Source: Caballeronia sp. SBC1
GTDB lineage: Bacteria > Pseudomonadota > Gammaproteobacteria > Burkholderiales > Burkholderiaceae
Length of the DNA: 64,000 nt
Direction of reading: 5' to 3'
Assembly (NCBI RefSeq): GCF_011493005.1
Contig: NZ_CP049157.1
Location: forward strand, 496,001 to 560,000
The translations under genes were made by a program, and so were the position numbers. Positions within the stretch are counted from its first letter, which is position 1. Every line of letters starts with the position of its first letter. The notes under the pieces were generated by a model. It ran no database searches, was not told where the DNA came from, and saw only the letters and a list, made by a program, of their open reading frames with translations. Below are positions 8,050 through 16,870 of this stretch, in pieces.

Positions 8050-9021
8050 TCAGGCACCGACGGCCTGTCGGAATGCGGTCGGCGCGACACCGACGCTTTC
8101 GCGAAAACGGTGGCTGAAATGGCTGGCGTTCGCATAGCCGCATTGTGCGGCGACCTGCGCGAGCGGCAGCGCCGTGGTACGCAGCAGCGTGCGCGCGCGT
8201 TCGAGCCGCTGTTGCGCGATCCACGCAGCGGGCGGCAATCCGAACGACACACGAAACATGCGGGCGAGGTGAAATTCCGATAGCGCAGCAACCCCCGCCA
8301 GTTCGCCGAGTGTGAGTGTCTGCCCGAGATGGTTTTCGATGTACTCGCGCAGGCGCCGCCGCGTCGCAACCGACAACCCGCCCGTCAGCGATGCATCGGT
8401 CCGGCGCACGCCTTGTGCGCGCAGCAGCAGACTCAACACCTGATGCGCGGTTTCATTGGTACGCAGCAGGCCGTCCGGGTCCTGCCAGTTTTCATTGGCG
8501 AGTGTTTGACAGAGGCTCGCGATACGGGCGTCTTCGAAATAGGTGCGATCAGCGAGCGTCAATTCGCGTGGTTCGCGATCGAGTTCCTGCACCGCGCGTT
8601 GCGTGAAGTGTTCGGGCAGGAAGTACAGATGCATGAAATGCATGTGTCCGCGAACCCACCAGCGCGATTCGTGGTCGCCGGGCAGCGCGCAAAGACGCGC
8701 CGGTGCGCCGTAGCGACCGGGCATTTTCTGACGTTCGGTACGATAGCCGCCGTCCAGATAACACGAGAGTGTGTGGTGGCCCGGCTGGTCATAGACGGTC
8801 TCGGCTTCCTCGATGTCGCGCGTCCACACCGCGATGGCCAATTGATCGCCAAGCCACGCAAATCGTTCCAGACTCGCGTTGGCGTTGTGCAGCGTGTGAC
8901 AGACCGAATGAAGGCCGAACGGCGTTTCGGTGGAATCCCTCACAGGGGCAGGCGGCTTGGCGTTCATGGACGAGCGGGATGCATCTGATGACTGGTTAAC
9001 CGTCAGTATAGGGGGAGCCAT
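8050..9021 (-). CDS. AraC family transcriptional regulator
   Basis: A 323-residue regulator. The C-terminal 100 residues hold the two AraC helix-turn-helix units (LGELAGVAALSEFHLARMF, then LAQVAAQCGYANASHFSHRF). The N-terminal 200 residues form a cupin-like sensing domain with no readable ligand. The open frame starts two codons earlier with TTG, so the ATG at 9021 is taken; no strong ribosome binding site is visible. It is transcribed divergently from the EamA-family exporter at 9125, with about 100 bases between starts, and is the natural candidate regulator of that exporter. Confidence 0.88.
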   Translation of the reverse strand: MAPPILTVNQSSDASRSSMNAKPPAPVRDSTETPFGLHSVCHTLHNANASLERFAWLGDQLAIAVWTRDIEEAETVYDQPGHHTLSCYLDGGYRTERQKMPGRYGAPARLCALPGDHESRWWVRGHMHFMHLYFLPEHFTQRAVQELDREPRELTLADRTYFEDARIASLCQTLANENWQDPDGLLRTNETAHQVLSLLLRAQGVRRTDASLTGGLSVATRRRLREYIENHLGQTLTLGELAGVAALSEFHLARMFRVSFGLPPAAWIAQQRLERARTLLRTTALPLAQVAAQCGYANASHFSHRFRESVGVAPTAFRQAVGA

Positions 9022-9124
9022 GAGCAACGGTTTGGCGCCGCCAAGAAGTGCGCAATCCTGGACAAGTGCGCCCGGGCTGGTTGCTGCATAGTTGAATTCC
9101 CGTTTTTATGCTGCAGGCCGTGCC

Positions 9125-10024
9125 ATGAATATGTTGCTCTATGCCGTCACCGTTCTGATCTGGGGCACCACCTGGATTGCGATCAAATGGCAGCTTGGAT
9201 CGGTGCCGCCGCCGGTATCAATTGCGTGGCGGTTCTGGATCGCCGCGCTGGTGCTGTTCGCTCTGCTACGCCTCATGCGCCGTCCGATCTGGCCGCCGCG
9301 CGCCGCATGGCGCTATCTGGCCGCGCAGGGGCTGGCGCTGTTCTGCGTCAATTTTCTGTGCTTTTACTACGCCGAACAGGTCGTGCCGAGCGGACTGGTG
9401 GCGGTGGTATTTTCGACCGCGCCGCTTTTGAACTCGATCAACGGACGCCTGTTCATGCGCCGCCCCTTGCAGCCCGCGGCGATTGCCGGCGCGGCGCTGG
9501 GACTTGTCGGCATTGTCTGCCTGTTCGTTCAGCAGATGGCCGGACATCTCGGCGACCACGCTGTATGGTTTGGCCTCGCGATCGCGTTTCTTGGCACCTT
9601 GTGCTTCTCTGCCGGCAATCTGCTGTCGAGCCGGATGCAATCGATGGGTCTGCACCCGTTCGCCACCAATAGCTGGGCCATGCTGATCGGCGCAAGCGTA
9701 TTGACCATAGGAAGCGCGCTGGCTGGCTTTTCCTTCGCCATCGAGCCGGACGCGCGTTATCTGGGCGCGCTTGCCTATCTGGCCGTGTTCGGCTCGGTGA
9801 TCGGCTTTACGGCGTATCTGATGCTGGTCGGGCGAATCGGGCCGGAGAGGGCCGCTTACTGCACCGTGCTGTTTCCGATCGTGGCGCTGGCGGCGTCGAC
9901 CGTGTTCGAAGGCTATCGGTGGACCGCATTGTCGGTGATTGGGCTCGTGCTTGTGGTGGCCGGCAATCTGGTGGCGTTCGATTTGACGCGGCGCATCTTT
10001 GCGCGACGGGTGCAGCCTTCCTGA
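9125..10024 (+). CDS. EamA/DMT family exporter
   Basis: A 299-residue inner-membrane protein with ten hydrophobic segments in two homologous halves of five, the drug/metabolite transporter plan (RhaT/EamA). The N-terminal YAVTVLIWGTTWIAIKWQLG is the typical first helix with the WG-T-W-A-K motif. Such carriers export amino acids, metabolites or drugs. The open frame begins with TTG at 9092, but the ATG at 9125 starts the first helix at the expected place. It is divergent from an AraC gene that probably regulates it. Confidence 0.85.
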   Translation: MNMLLYAVTVLIWGTTWIAIKWQLGSVPPPVSIAWRFWIAALVLFALLRLMRRPIWPPRAAWRYLAAQGLALFCVNFLCFYYAEQVVPSGLVAVVFSTAPLLNSINGRLFMRRPLQPAAIAGAALGLVGIVCLFVQQMAGHLGDHAVWFGLAIAFLGTLCFSAGNLLSSRMQSMGLHPFATNSWAMLIGASVLTIGSALAGFSFAIEPDARYLGALAYLAVFGSVIGFTAYLMLVGRIGPERAAYCTVLFPIVALAASTVFEGYRWTALSVIGLVLVVAGNLVAFDLTRRIFARRVQPS

Positions 10025-10356
10025 TCATGCTAATAGCGGAGTCTGATAGACCGGTGGCAATTGAACCGAAAACTTTCGATCCGGCAACGCAGCAAGTCAG
10101 CCTTCTAGCAGCGAGCAATCGTGCCGCCTAGAATATCTCGGAGTCTGCGCAACCAGCTCAGGAGTTTCCGCGAGCACACCTTCCTGTCATGCGCAGTCGA
10201 TTGCTCTGGTAAATAATTGGCAGTAGTGTCAGATGAATCAAAGAACGCTGAATCGGATTCAGGAATCCGGAGTCAGCGACGTCTAAAAGCTCGACTGTAT
10301 TCAAGCCATAGGGCGTCCCGTTTGTGACGCGCAGATTTCGTCAAAGGGGGAATTCG
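10025..10356. other. intergenic stretch, nothing recognised
   Basis: The gap lies between the exporter and the lipocalin-like gene, both on the plus strand. No open frame with family resemblance, terminator or repeat was found. AAAGGGGGA at its 3' end is the ribosome binding site of the next gene. Confidence 0.4.
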
Positions 10357-10818
10357 ATGAAACTCCCTGCTGTCGGACAACAGCGGCAGAGCTGCACCGG
10401 CCCGCAACTCGGAACCTGGAAGCTACAGTCCTTCACGACTGAAGATGTGGAGACCGGCCAGAAGACTGACATGTTCGGCGCCCACCCGAGCGGCTATCTC
10501 AGCTATGGGCCCGATGGCCGGATGTGCGCCCTCCTCGTTAAGGAGGGGCGAAAGGTGCCCGACACACTCGTTCCAACGGACGCGGAGCGCGTCGAACTCT
10601 ACAGTGGGTTTATCGCATACGCGGGCACTTACAGTATTGAGGGCGACAAGGTTAGCCACCATATCGACGCATCGTGGAATCAGGCGTGGACAGGGACGAC
10701 TCAAGTACGTCAGTTCAAAATTGACGGCAACGCCTTGTACATAAGAACGCTGCCTGCGAAGGACCCGTTGTCCGGCAAGGACACCTCAGCTGTATTGGTC
10801 TGGATTAAAGTCGAGTAG
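10357..10818 (+). CDS. lipocalin-like domain protein
   Basis: A 153-residue protein resembling the Lipocalin_5 type of small beta-barrel proteins: QLGTWKLQSF at the N-terminus, SGYLSYGPDGRMCALL in the middle and YAGTYSIEGDKVSHHIDASWN towards the C-terminal strands. There is no signal peptide, so it should be cytoplasmic. Members often sit beside polyketide or aromatic catabolism genes, but the biochemical role is generally unknown. The ATG at 10357 is chosen because AAAGGGGGA precedes it; the frame extends 11 codons further upstream. It stands alone here. Confidence 0.75.
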   Translation: MKLPAVGQQRQSCTGPQLGTWKLQSFTTEDVETGQKTDMFGAHPSGYLSYGPDGRMCALLVKEGRKVPDTLVPTDAERVELYSGFIAYAGTYSIEGDKVSHHIDASWNQAWTGTTQVRQFKIDGNALYIRTLPAKDPLSGKDTSAVLVWIKVE

Positions 10819-10970
10819 ACGCGTTCGCTGTTGCGCCAGCTAAATCTAATCTCAACACGGACGAGGGGACGGCCATTCTCCGCCCACTTGCCGCAGGCTG
10901 GTGCGCTCGTTTGCGAGTGTGCTTTCCGCAGTTGGGTTAAGTGAGGGTCGAAGCTGTCGGGAAATTGCCG

Positions 10971-11738
10971 TCAGTGAGCAACACCGTGCACGACTGATGG
11001 CAATACGACTGGCCCTGACACGCCTGCTGCACCGGATGCGGGAACCGTCGGCGCAGACAACGTTGTCTCCGCATCTACCGCATGCCCAATGCCGGGTAGC
11101 ATCTTGAGCGTCGAGGGCGCAAACGCAGGCGGATTCGGCGCAGCGGCGCTTCCAGCGTCACCAAATGATTGATCCGGCGTCAGCGTGTACACCCACTTAA
11201 CGTAGACGATGAAAAAAGCCAGCGATACGGTAAGGATCATCAGGCCGGTGACAGATGACTTTAACGAAACCTTCCCCCTCTCAAGACTAAGGTCGCTATT
11301 TTCCGCTAGCTGACCCTGACCTGCTGACGCCAACCGGTAGGCCGCGAGCAGTTGCATACCGGCCAGAAACACGCCCGACATTGTTATTGTTACGACCATC
11401 CACATCACGACGAGCGTCTGGAAGTTTTGCTTCACAACGTCGTATCGATGGATATTAAAGTTGCCCAGGAGATATTCGCGCCTTACCTCCGTGTAGCAAA
11501 GATCAGATACCTGATACAAGAGTGCGACATCGGTCTTATCCGGTTTTAGCAGCTGCATCGTATATGCGCGGCAGTCCTCCATTTTTTTCGACTCATCAAG
11601 ACTGACGGCCGTGGTTGCGCCACCCGGAGCTCTCAGTTCCACTAGCAGAACGAACACTGATACCAGGCATGTGATAAGCGCCATGGGCAGAGAAAGTCGC
11701 CAAAGATTTGATACGGTTTGAGGTTGAAGGGCTCTCAT
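10971..11738 (-). CDS. hypothetical membrane protein
   Basis: A 255-residue protein with three hydrophobic segments: residues about 17-37 (LPMALITCLVSVFVLLVEL), about 110-135 (VVMWMVVTITMSGVFLAGMQLL) and about 170-190 (MILTVSLAFFIVYVKWVY). The C-terminal 60 residues are Pro/Ala/Ser-rich and probably disordered. Between TM1 and TM2 is a polar, likely periplasmic, region with two Cys (EDCRAYT and DLCYTEV) that could form a disulphide. No family was recognised. The ATG at 11738 is chosen because it lies one base after the stop of the upstream secreted-protein gene (TAG-T-ATG), indicating coupled translation. Confidence 0.6.
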   Translation of the reverse strand: MRALQPQTVSNLWRLSLPMALITCLVSVFVLLVELRAPGGATTAVSLDESKKMEDCRAYTMQLLKPDKTDVALLYQVSDLCYTEVRREYLLGNFNIHRYDVVKQNFQTLVVMWMVVTITMSGVFLAGMQLLAAYRLASAGQGQLAENSDLSLERGKVSLKSSVTGLMILTVSLAFFIVYVKWVYTLTPDQSFGDAGSAAAPNPPAFAPSTLKMLPGIGHAVDAETTLSAPTVPASGAAGVSGPVVLPSVVHGVAH

Positions 11739-11739
11739 A

Positions 11740-12066
11740 CTATTGCGATACCCCAAAAAAGCGGCCAGTCGGAGTATCACAGAAGCATTTCACGCCGACG
11801 GGAATGGTGGATGGGGGTACTTGGCAAGCGCCAACATTCTGAATCGCGCATACCGAAGCGGCAGATGGTCCGCTCGACTGTTGATCCGGTGATGACCCAT
11901 TCTGCGGGCCAGGCGTCGCCTGCTGAAAAGGTGCGGGAATGGCCGGGGCACCTTGCACATCAGTTTGCGGTTGGGAAGACATCGATTTATTTGTTCCGTG
12001 CCCAAACACCACGGTGCTTGTCGAGACGCTTGCAACCGCCAGAACAATCGCCAGCATTAATCGCAT
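11740..12066 (-). CDS. small secreted protein of unknown function
   Basis: A 108-residue protein with a clear signal peptide (MRLMLAIVLAVASVSTSTVVFG, cleavage near residue 22), a Gln/Pro/Ser-rich linker (residues 30-75) and a compact C-terminal module with four Cys (CAIQNVGAC, then CFC) that probably forms disulphides in the periplasm. No family was recognised. It is the first gene of a two-gene unit with the membrane protein downstream, one base apart. The pair may be a secreted partner and its membrane anchor, but that is inference. Confidence 0.6.
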   Translation of the reverse strand: MRLMLAIVLAVASVSTSTVVFGHGTNKSMSSQPQTDVQGAPAIPAPFQQATPGPQNGSSPDQQSSGPSAASVCAIQNVGACQVPPSTIPVGVKCFCDTPTGRFFGVSQ

Positions 12067-12360
12067 GGGACTTTCCTCCTACAACCGGGCTGATCTCGCT
12101 CTAAATCGTAGGCGGAAATGCGCAGAAGTCCATGTAGAAATCGCAAGGGCTCCATACCTCTTGTATGAAGTTAGTGCGCAACCGCACATAACTCCTGATA
12201 GCGTGTACCGCTCTCAATCAATGGAGCGCATCTGCTCCCGTCGTGGCGGGTGTGATTTCCTTGTTAAAAGATTGTCGTGAAACGAGTGATTTGCACACGC
12301 CGCGTGGGGCATATCAAGCCGCGGGTAACTGCCAACTCGTGAACAATTGCGTCCGCCACC

Positions 12361-13164
12361 TCACGTTTCACGCCAGCGAGGCGTGCGCTTCTGAATGAAC
12401 GCCTCGGTTCCCTCGAGAGCTGCGTCGTCCAGCATGTTGCGCGCCATCGCGTCCCCGGCCAGTTGGTACGCCGCATCGATGCCCGCCTCCAGTTGCCGGT
12501 AGAAGAGACTCTTGCCAGCGGCAATCGCTACACGCGGCTTCTCGGCGATACTCGCCACGAGCGCACGAATGGCTTCGTCCAGCCGTTCGGGCGCGGCGAC
12601 TCGATTCACGAGGCCACGCTCACACGCAGTTTGTGCATCGATAAAGTCGCCGGTCACCAGCATTTCAAATGCAGCCTTGCGAGACAGATTGCGCGACAGC
12701 GGCACACTGGGTGTCGAGCAGAACAATCCCAGATTAACCCCGGACACGGCGAAGCGAGCATCGCTCGCGGCCACCGCCAGATCACACATTGCGACCAGTT
12801 GGCAACCCGCGGCAGTGGCGATCCCGTGCACGCGTGCGATCACAGGCTGCGGCATGCGCTGGATGGTCAACATCATCTGCGAGCAGCGAGCAAACAGTGC
12901 CTGGTAATACTCAAGCGACGGTTTGGCGCGCATCTCTTTCAGATCGTGGCCCGCGCAAAACGCCCGGCCCGCGCCTGCAAGCACAACGACGCGCGCATCC
13001 GATGCAGCCACTTCGTCCAAGTTGCTTTGCAGCGCGTCGATCAATGCCTCGGACAATGCGTTAAATGCGTCGGGTCGGTTCAACGTTATTTGCACTGCGC
13101 CAGGAATTCCGTAGATATCCTGATCAATAACCAACAGTGGTTCCAAACTTGCGTTTTCGTTCAT
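12361..13164 (-). CDS. enoyl-CoA hydratase/isomerase family protein (ECHDC3-like)
   Basis: A 267-residue crotonase-fold protein. Both oxyanion-hole segments are present: RAFCAGHDLKEM and HGIATAAGCQLVAMCD. The segment VSGVNLGLFCSTPSVPLSRN is the ECHDC3-type signature and lacks the usual catalytic Glu of classical hydratases, so the reaction is uncertain. The frame runs far upstream, but the ATG at 13164 has a perfect GGAGG seven bases before it. An alternative ATG at 13179 overlaps the stop of the acyl-CoA synthetase gene. The two genes form a tight operon for activating and modifying a carboxylic acid. Confidence 0.85.
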   Translation of the reverse strand: MNENASLEPLLVIDQDIYGIPGAVQITLNRPDAFNALSEALIDALQSNLDEVAASDARVVVLAGAGRAFCAGHDLKEMRAKPSLEYYQALFARCSQMMLTIQRMPQPVIARVHGIATAAGCQLVAMCDLAVAASDARFAVSGVNLGLFCSTPSVPLSRNLSRKAAFEMLVTGDFIDAQTACERGLVNRVAAPERLDEAIRALVASIAEKPRVAIAAGKSLFYRQLEAGIDAAYQLAGDAMARNMLDDAALEGTEAFIQKRTPRWRET

Positions 13165-13175
13165 GCTCGCCTCCG

Positions 13176-14819
13176 TCATACGTCGATGGCCGAGACCGAC
13201 CCGGCGCGCTTGCGCAGTTCGAACTTCTGGATCTTGCCGGTCGATGTCTTCGGCAACTCGCAGAACTCCACCGCGCGTGGCACCTTGAAACTGGCGAGAT
13301 GCGCTTTGCAATGCGCGACCAATTCCGCAGCGCTTACGGTTGCGCCCGCCTTCAATTCGACGAAAGCGCAAGGCGTCTCGCCCCAACGAAGGTCCGGCTT
13401 CGCTACAACGGCCACCGCGAGTACCGCTGGATGGCGATACAGCACATCTTCAATTTCGATGCTTGAAATATTTTCGCCACCCGAAATGATGATGTCCTTG
13501 CTGCGGTCCTTGATCCGGACATAGCCATCCGGATTGGCGACTGCCAGGTCCCCGGTGTGAAACCAGCCACCGCGAAACGCTTCCTGTGTTGCGGCCGGGT
13601 TCTTCAGGTAGCCCTTCATCATGATGTTGCCGCGAAACATGATTTCGCCGATTGTCTCTCCATCCGCCGGCACTTCCTGCATGGTCAGAGGATCGCGTAC
13701 CGTCACGGCATCCTGCAAGTGATAGCGCACGCCCTGCCGCGCATTCAGGGCCGCGCGTTCACCTATCTCGAGCGTGCTCCATTGAGCTTGCTGCGCACAC
13801 ACGGTCGCCGGGCCATACACCTCAGTCAAACCGTACACATGCGTCAGCTCGAACCCGAGCCGCTCCATGCCTTCGATCATTGCCGCAGGCGGCGCCGCGC
13901 CGGCCACCATTGCGTGGACACGGTGCGTTATCCCGGTTTTCATTTCGTCGGGAGCATTGACCAGCAGGTTCTGTACGATCGGCGCGCCGCAATAGTGCGT
14001 CACTCGCTCGCGGCGAATCAGATCGAAGATCGTTTTCGCATCGACCTTGCGCAAGCACACATTGACGCCCGCCCGCGCGGCCACGGTCCAGGGGAAGCAC
14101 CAGCCATTGCAGTGGAACATCGGCAGTGTCCACAGGTACACCGCGTGTTTTGGCATATCCCATTCAAGGATGTTGCTGACCGCGTTGGCGTACGCCCCGC
14201 GATGGTGATACACGACGCCCTTCGGACGTCCCGTTGTCCCCGATGTGTAGTTCAGGCAGATCGCATTCCACTCATCGGATGGAGGCGCCCATTCGAATTC
14301 CGGATCGCCGCTCGCCAGCAGCGCTTCATAATCGAGTTCACCGATACGCTCGCCCGGTCCGGTATATTCGGAATCGTCAACGTCGATGACGAGAATCGGC
14401 TGGTCTACATTCGCGATCGCCTCGCGCATCACGGCGGAGAATTCCCGATCAACCAGCACCGCTTTTGCTTCGCCATGATTCAGCATGAACGCGAGCGTGT
14501 TTGCATCGAGTCGCGTATTGAGCGTATTGAGTACCGCGCCAATCATCGGGACACCGAAATGAGCCTCGACCATCTCGGGAATATTGGGCAGCATTGCAGC
14601 GACCGTATCGCCAATGCCGATGCCTCTGGCGCTCAACGCGGAGGCTAGACGCCGTGTGCGTGCATAGGTCTGCGCCCAGTCACGCTGCACCGCGCCGTGC
14701 GAAATGGCGGGCATCGTGGGATATACCGACGCCGCACGTTCGATGAAGGTCAACGGTGTCAGGGCTGCGTAGTTGGCAGCGGTTTTGTTCAATCCCTCTT
14801 CGTACTTGTCGTTGCTCAT
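13176..14819 (-). CDS. acyl-CoA synthetase (AMP-forming, DmdB-like)
   Basis: A 547-residue ANL-superfamily ligase. The phosphate-binding motif is YTSGTTGRPKG near residue 190. The A5 motif is VYGLTEVYGP, the A7 motif GGWFHTGDLA, the hinge region KDIIISGGENISS, and the C-terminal catalytic Lys lies in KTSTGKIQK. It activates a carboxylic acid to acyl-AMP and then acyl-CoA. The N-terminal EEGLNKTAANYAALTPLTF block resembles 3-methylmercaptopropionyl-CoA ligase and medium-chain relatives, so a short or medium acid is likely. The ATG at 14819 is preceded by ACGGAGATG. It is co-transcribed with the ECHDC3-like gene downstream. Confidence 0.87.
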   Translation of the reverse strand: MSNDKYEEGLNKTAANYAALTPLTFIERAASVYPTMPAISHGAVQRDWAQTYARTRRLASALSARGIGIGDTVAAMLPNIPEMVEAHFGVPMIGAVLNTLNTRLDANTLAFMLNHGEAKAVLVDREFSAVMREAIANVDQPILVIDVDDSEYTGPGERIGELDYEALLASGDPEFEWAPPSDEWNAICLNYTSGTTGRPKGVVYHHRGAYANAVSNILEWDMPKHAVYLWTLPMFHCNGWCFPWTVAARAGVNVCLRKVDAKTIFDLIRRERVTHYCGAPIVQNLLVNAPDEMKTGITHRVHAMVAGAAPPAAMIEGMERLGFELTHVYGLTEVYGPATVCAQQAQWSTLEIGERAALNARQGVRYHLQDAVTVRDPLTMQEVPADGETIGEIMFRGNIMMKGYLKNPAATQEAFRGGWFHTGDLAVANPDGYVRIKDRSKDIIISGGENISSIEIEDVLYRHPAVLAVAVVAKPDLRWGETPCAFVELKAGATVSAAELVAHCKAHLASFKVPRAVEFCELPKTSTGKIQKFELRKRAGSVSAIDV

Positions 14820-15099
14820 CGCATCTCCGTTGTCCCGTTCGACCTTCGATTTTTCGCAGGACGGTTCGAATGGCGAAGTTCGCCCCCCACCCTTCGCACT
14901 CGATATTACGCGCGATTGACGGACATCAGCACAGCGCTCTCTTGATATCTGTGGCGCGCAAGCCTCCACCAGCGCATGCAACAGCTAAGAAAATGGCTAA
15001 AACAAGGGCTAAAACAAGGGCGACGGATGCATGCCTTCCGGGAGAACACAAGGAAGCGCAGCCACGCGAACTTGCCTCTTAACCCCGCCACGCGAAGCC

Positions 15100-16236
15100 T
15101 CAAACCACCGCGTGGTGCACGACGCGCGTGATTTCGTCTGCAACTCGTTGCGCCTCGATTCCGATTTCGTGCAACATACCGATCGGCGAGACGACAAACC
15201 CACAGTAATGCAGCCCGGAGATTTTCTCCCCACCGCCCGGCGGCGGCCTTTGATCCACGTCGAGGATGTCGCTCTGCTGCTTCATAAAACAATCACTTCC
15301 TGGGCGATACCCCGTCGCGGCAACGATTGCATCGAAGCGCTGCGAACGCTCGTCATCAAATATCACGTTGGTTCCGTCCATCTCGCGGATATCCCCAAGC
15401 ACCTCAATGTGGCCTTCGCGGACCAGTTTGACTGTACCGATGTCGATGAGCGGGATTCGTGTCGTCGCCTTGATTTGCGTAAAGGGGCCCATCGCGAGCT
15501 TGCGGAAACCCAGCTTGGTAATGTCTCCAATAGTGAGCCGCACAAGTGGTGCAGCCAGCGCGTCAGCGAATCGGGCAGGAAGCCGGTTCAACGCGATAGA
15601 GATAGCGAGTATGGGGACACCGAGGATCTCGCGAGGAACAATGTTCACCGGCCCGCGCACCGCCATTGCCACTCGCGCGCCGTGTTCGTGGAGATCGATC
15701 GCAATCTCTCCGCCACTGTTGCCCAAGCCGACGACAAGAACGCTCTGGCCGCGGAATGATTCGCCACTGCGGTACTCGCTGCTATGCAAGATGCGGCCGC
15801 GGAAGCGCTCCTGGCCACGCCACCGTGGCACGTAAGGAACGGCGTTGTAGCCGGTGGCTACGACCACTTGCCGCGAATGATAGACGCCGCCTGTTGTAGT
15901 CGCAATCCATCCGGGATCGTGTGGTCGAACGGCTCTGACCTCCTCGTTGAAGCGCGGTTCCAGCTCGAAATGCCGCGCATAGTGTTCGAGATACTCAATC
16001 ACCTGTTCGCGCGACGGATAACGCGGCGTTCCAGCGGGAAACGAAAGATAAGGCAGGGTCGAACGGTCCCGGTCGGAATGAAGGTGCAGGCGGTCATAGT
16101 GACGGCGCCAGCTCGAACCAACCTCGGTTGCGCGGTCCACAATGATGCACGATGCTCCCCGCTTCTTCAGACATGCAGCAACCGCGAGGCCTGCAGGCCC
16201 AGCGCCTATCACCAGCGTGTCTACCTGCTGTTCCAT
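15100..16236 (-). CDS. flavin-containing monooxygenase (FMO-like)
   Basis: A 378-residue FAD/NADPH protein. The FAD-binding GAGPAGLA is at residues 11-18, the NADPH-binding VVGLGNSGGEIA lies mid-protein, and the ATGY motif occurs twice (VVVATGYNAVP and AATGYRPGSD), as in bacterial FMO and plant YUCCA proteins. The FMO fingerprint FxGxxxHSxxY appears as FRGRILHSSEY. Members oxygenate nucleophilic N or S atoms or decarboxylate oxo acids such as indole pyruvate. The ATG at 16236 starts directly before the Rossmann fold. It stands alone, with 280 empty bases downstream before the synthetase start. Confidence 0.85.
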   Translation of the reverse strand: MEQQVDTLVIGAGPAGLAVAACLKKRGASCIIVDRATEVGSSWRRHYDRLHLHSDRDRSTLPYLSFPAGTPRYPSREQVIEYLEHYARHFELEPRFNEEVRAVRPHDPGWIATTTGGVYHSRQVVVATGYNAVPYVPRWRGQERFRGRILHSSEYRSGESFRGQSVLVVGLGNSGGEIAIDLHEHGARVAMAVRGPVNIVPREILGVPILAISIALNRLPARFADALAAPLVRLTIGDITKLGFRKLAMGPFTQIKATTRIPLIDIGTVKLVREGHIEVLGDIREMDGTNVIFDDERSQRFDAIVAATGYRPGSDCFMKQQSDILDVDQRPPPGGGEKISGLHYCGFVVSPIGMLHEIGIEAQRVADEITRVVHHAVV

Positions 16237-16345
16237 CCGCGCCCTCACGAGGTCTGATTCTCGCAACGCAACAAACTCGACGCACAAAACCAAGCATATC
16301 AGCGGGCAAGCGAGCACGCACTGCACGATCCGGGACAGGTTGCTG

Positions 16346-16648
16346 TCAAGCGTCCGCGTTGAATGGGGGAGCGTCCTTCAGCCACTCCACGAGTTCAGGG
16401 CGTTCCGTATAACGAGGCGCAGCCATCCACGCAACCAGGTCCGCGTGCAGTCGATTGAACGTGCGCTCGTCGAAGTCGAAAACTCCTTCTGGCCGGCCGC
16501 TCTTGTCATGCCGCAAGTGAATGCCCCTGACCTGATGGCCGTCCCAATACGCAACCGTCTCGTTGTTAATGTCGGCAGTAGTGCCGGGTGGCCGATTGCG
16601 CAGCAGGGTGGTCAATGCAGGTTGAATTGATGCGTAGTCCATTTCCAT
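16346..16648 (-). CDS. hypothetical protein
   Basis: A 100-residue soluble protein starting MEMDYASIQPALTTLL, with no signal peptide, TM segment or recognised domain. The composition is ordinary for this genome (Arg, Ala, Asp rich). The start at 16648 is preceded by AAGCGGAAT. An upstream ATG in frame (16699) lacks a ribosome binding site. It lies between the FMO gene, same strand, and a divergent FAD monooxygenase. No function is proposed. Confidence 0.55.
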   Translation of the reverse strand: MEMDYASIQPALTTLLRNRPPGTTADINNETVAYWDGHQVRGIHLRHDKSGRPEGVFDFDERTFNRLHADLVAWMAAPRYTERPELVEWLKDAPPFNADA

Positions 16649-16795
16649 ATTCCGCTTGCTACAACTTAGAGGTGTGCAGCGCGGAAAAATTCTCATCATA
16701 TGATTGCGTTATTAACCGCAAATAGCGCCAGACAGTTCGACCTTATGTAGAGACGGCACTTGGGGGATGTCTTCGGTTAAGCGTTTGATTTCTCA

Positions 16796-16801
16796 TATAA
16801 T
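16796..16801 (+). promoter_or_regulatory. -10 box (TATAAT) for the FAD monooxygenase gene
   Basis: A perfect TATAAT lies 70 bases before the start codon at 16871, in a locally AT-rich stretch. The -35 region at the right distance (TTCGGT) is weak, which fits an activated promoter. Confidence 0.4.
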
Positions 16802-16870
16802 TTAATGCCTGTATCGCGGCGGCGGAACGCGCGTTTCAAGCATGAGCATAGCTCATCGAGGAGGCTCACA

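Noticed and set aside
12463..13524. Long plus-strand open frame (353 codons) opposite the hydratase and synthetase
   Set aside because: It is the antisense shadow of two well-supported genes; composition is His/Arg/Cys-rich and no family fits.
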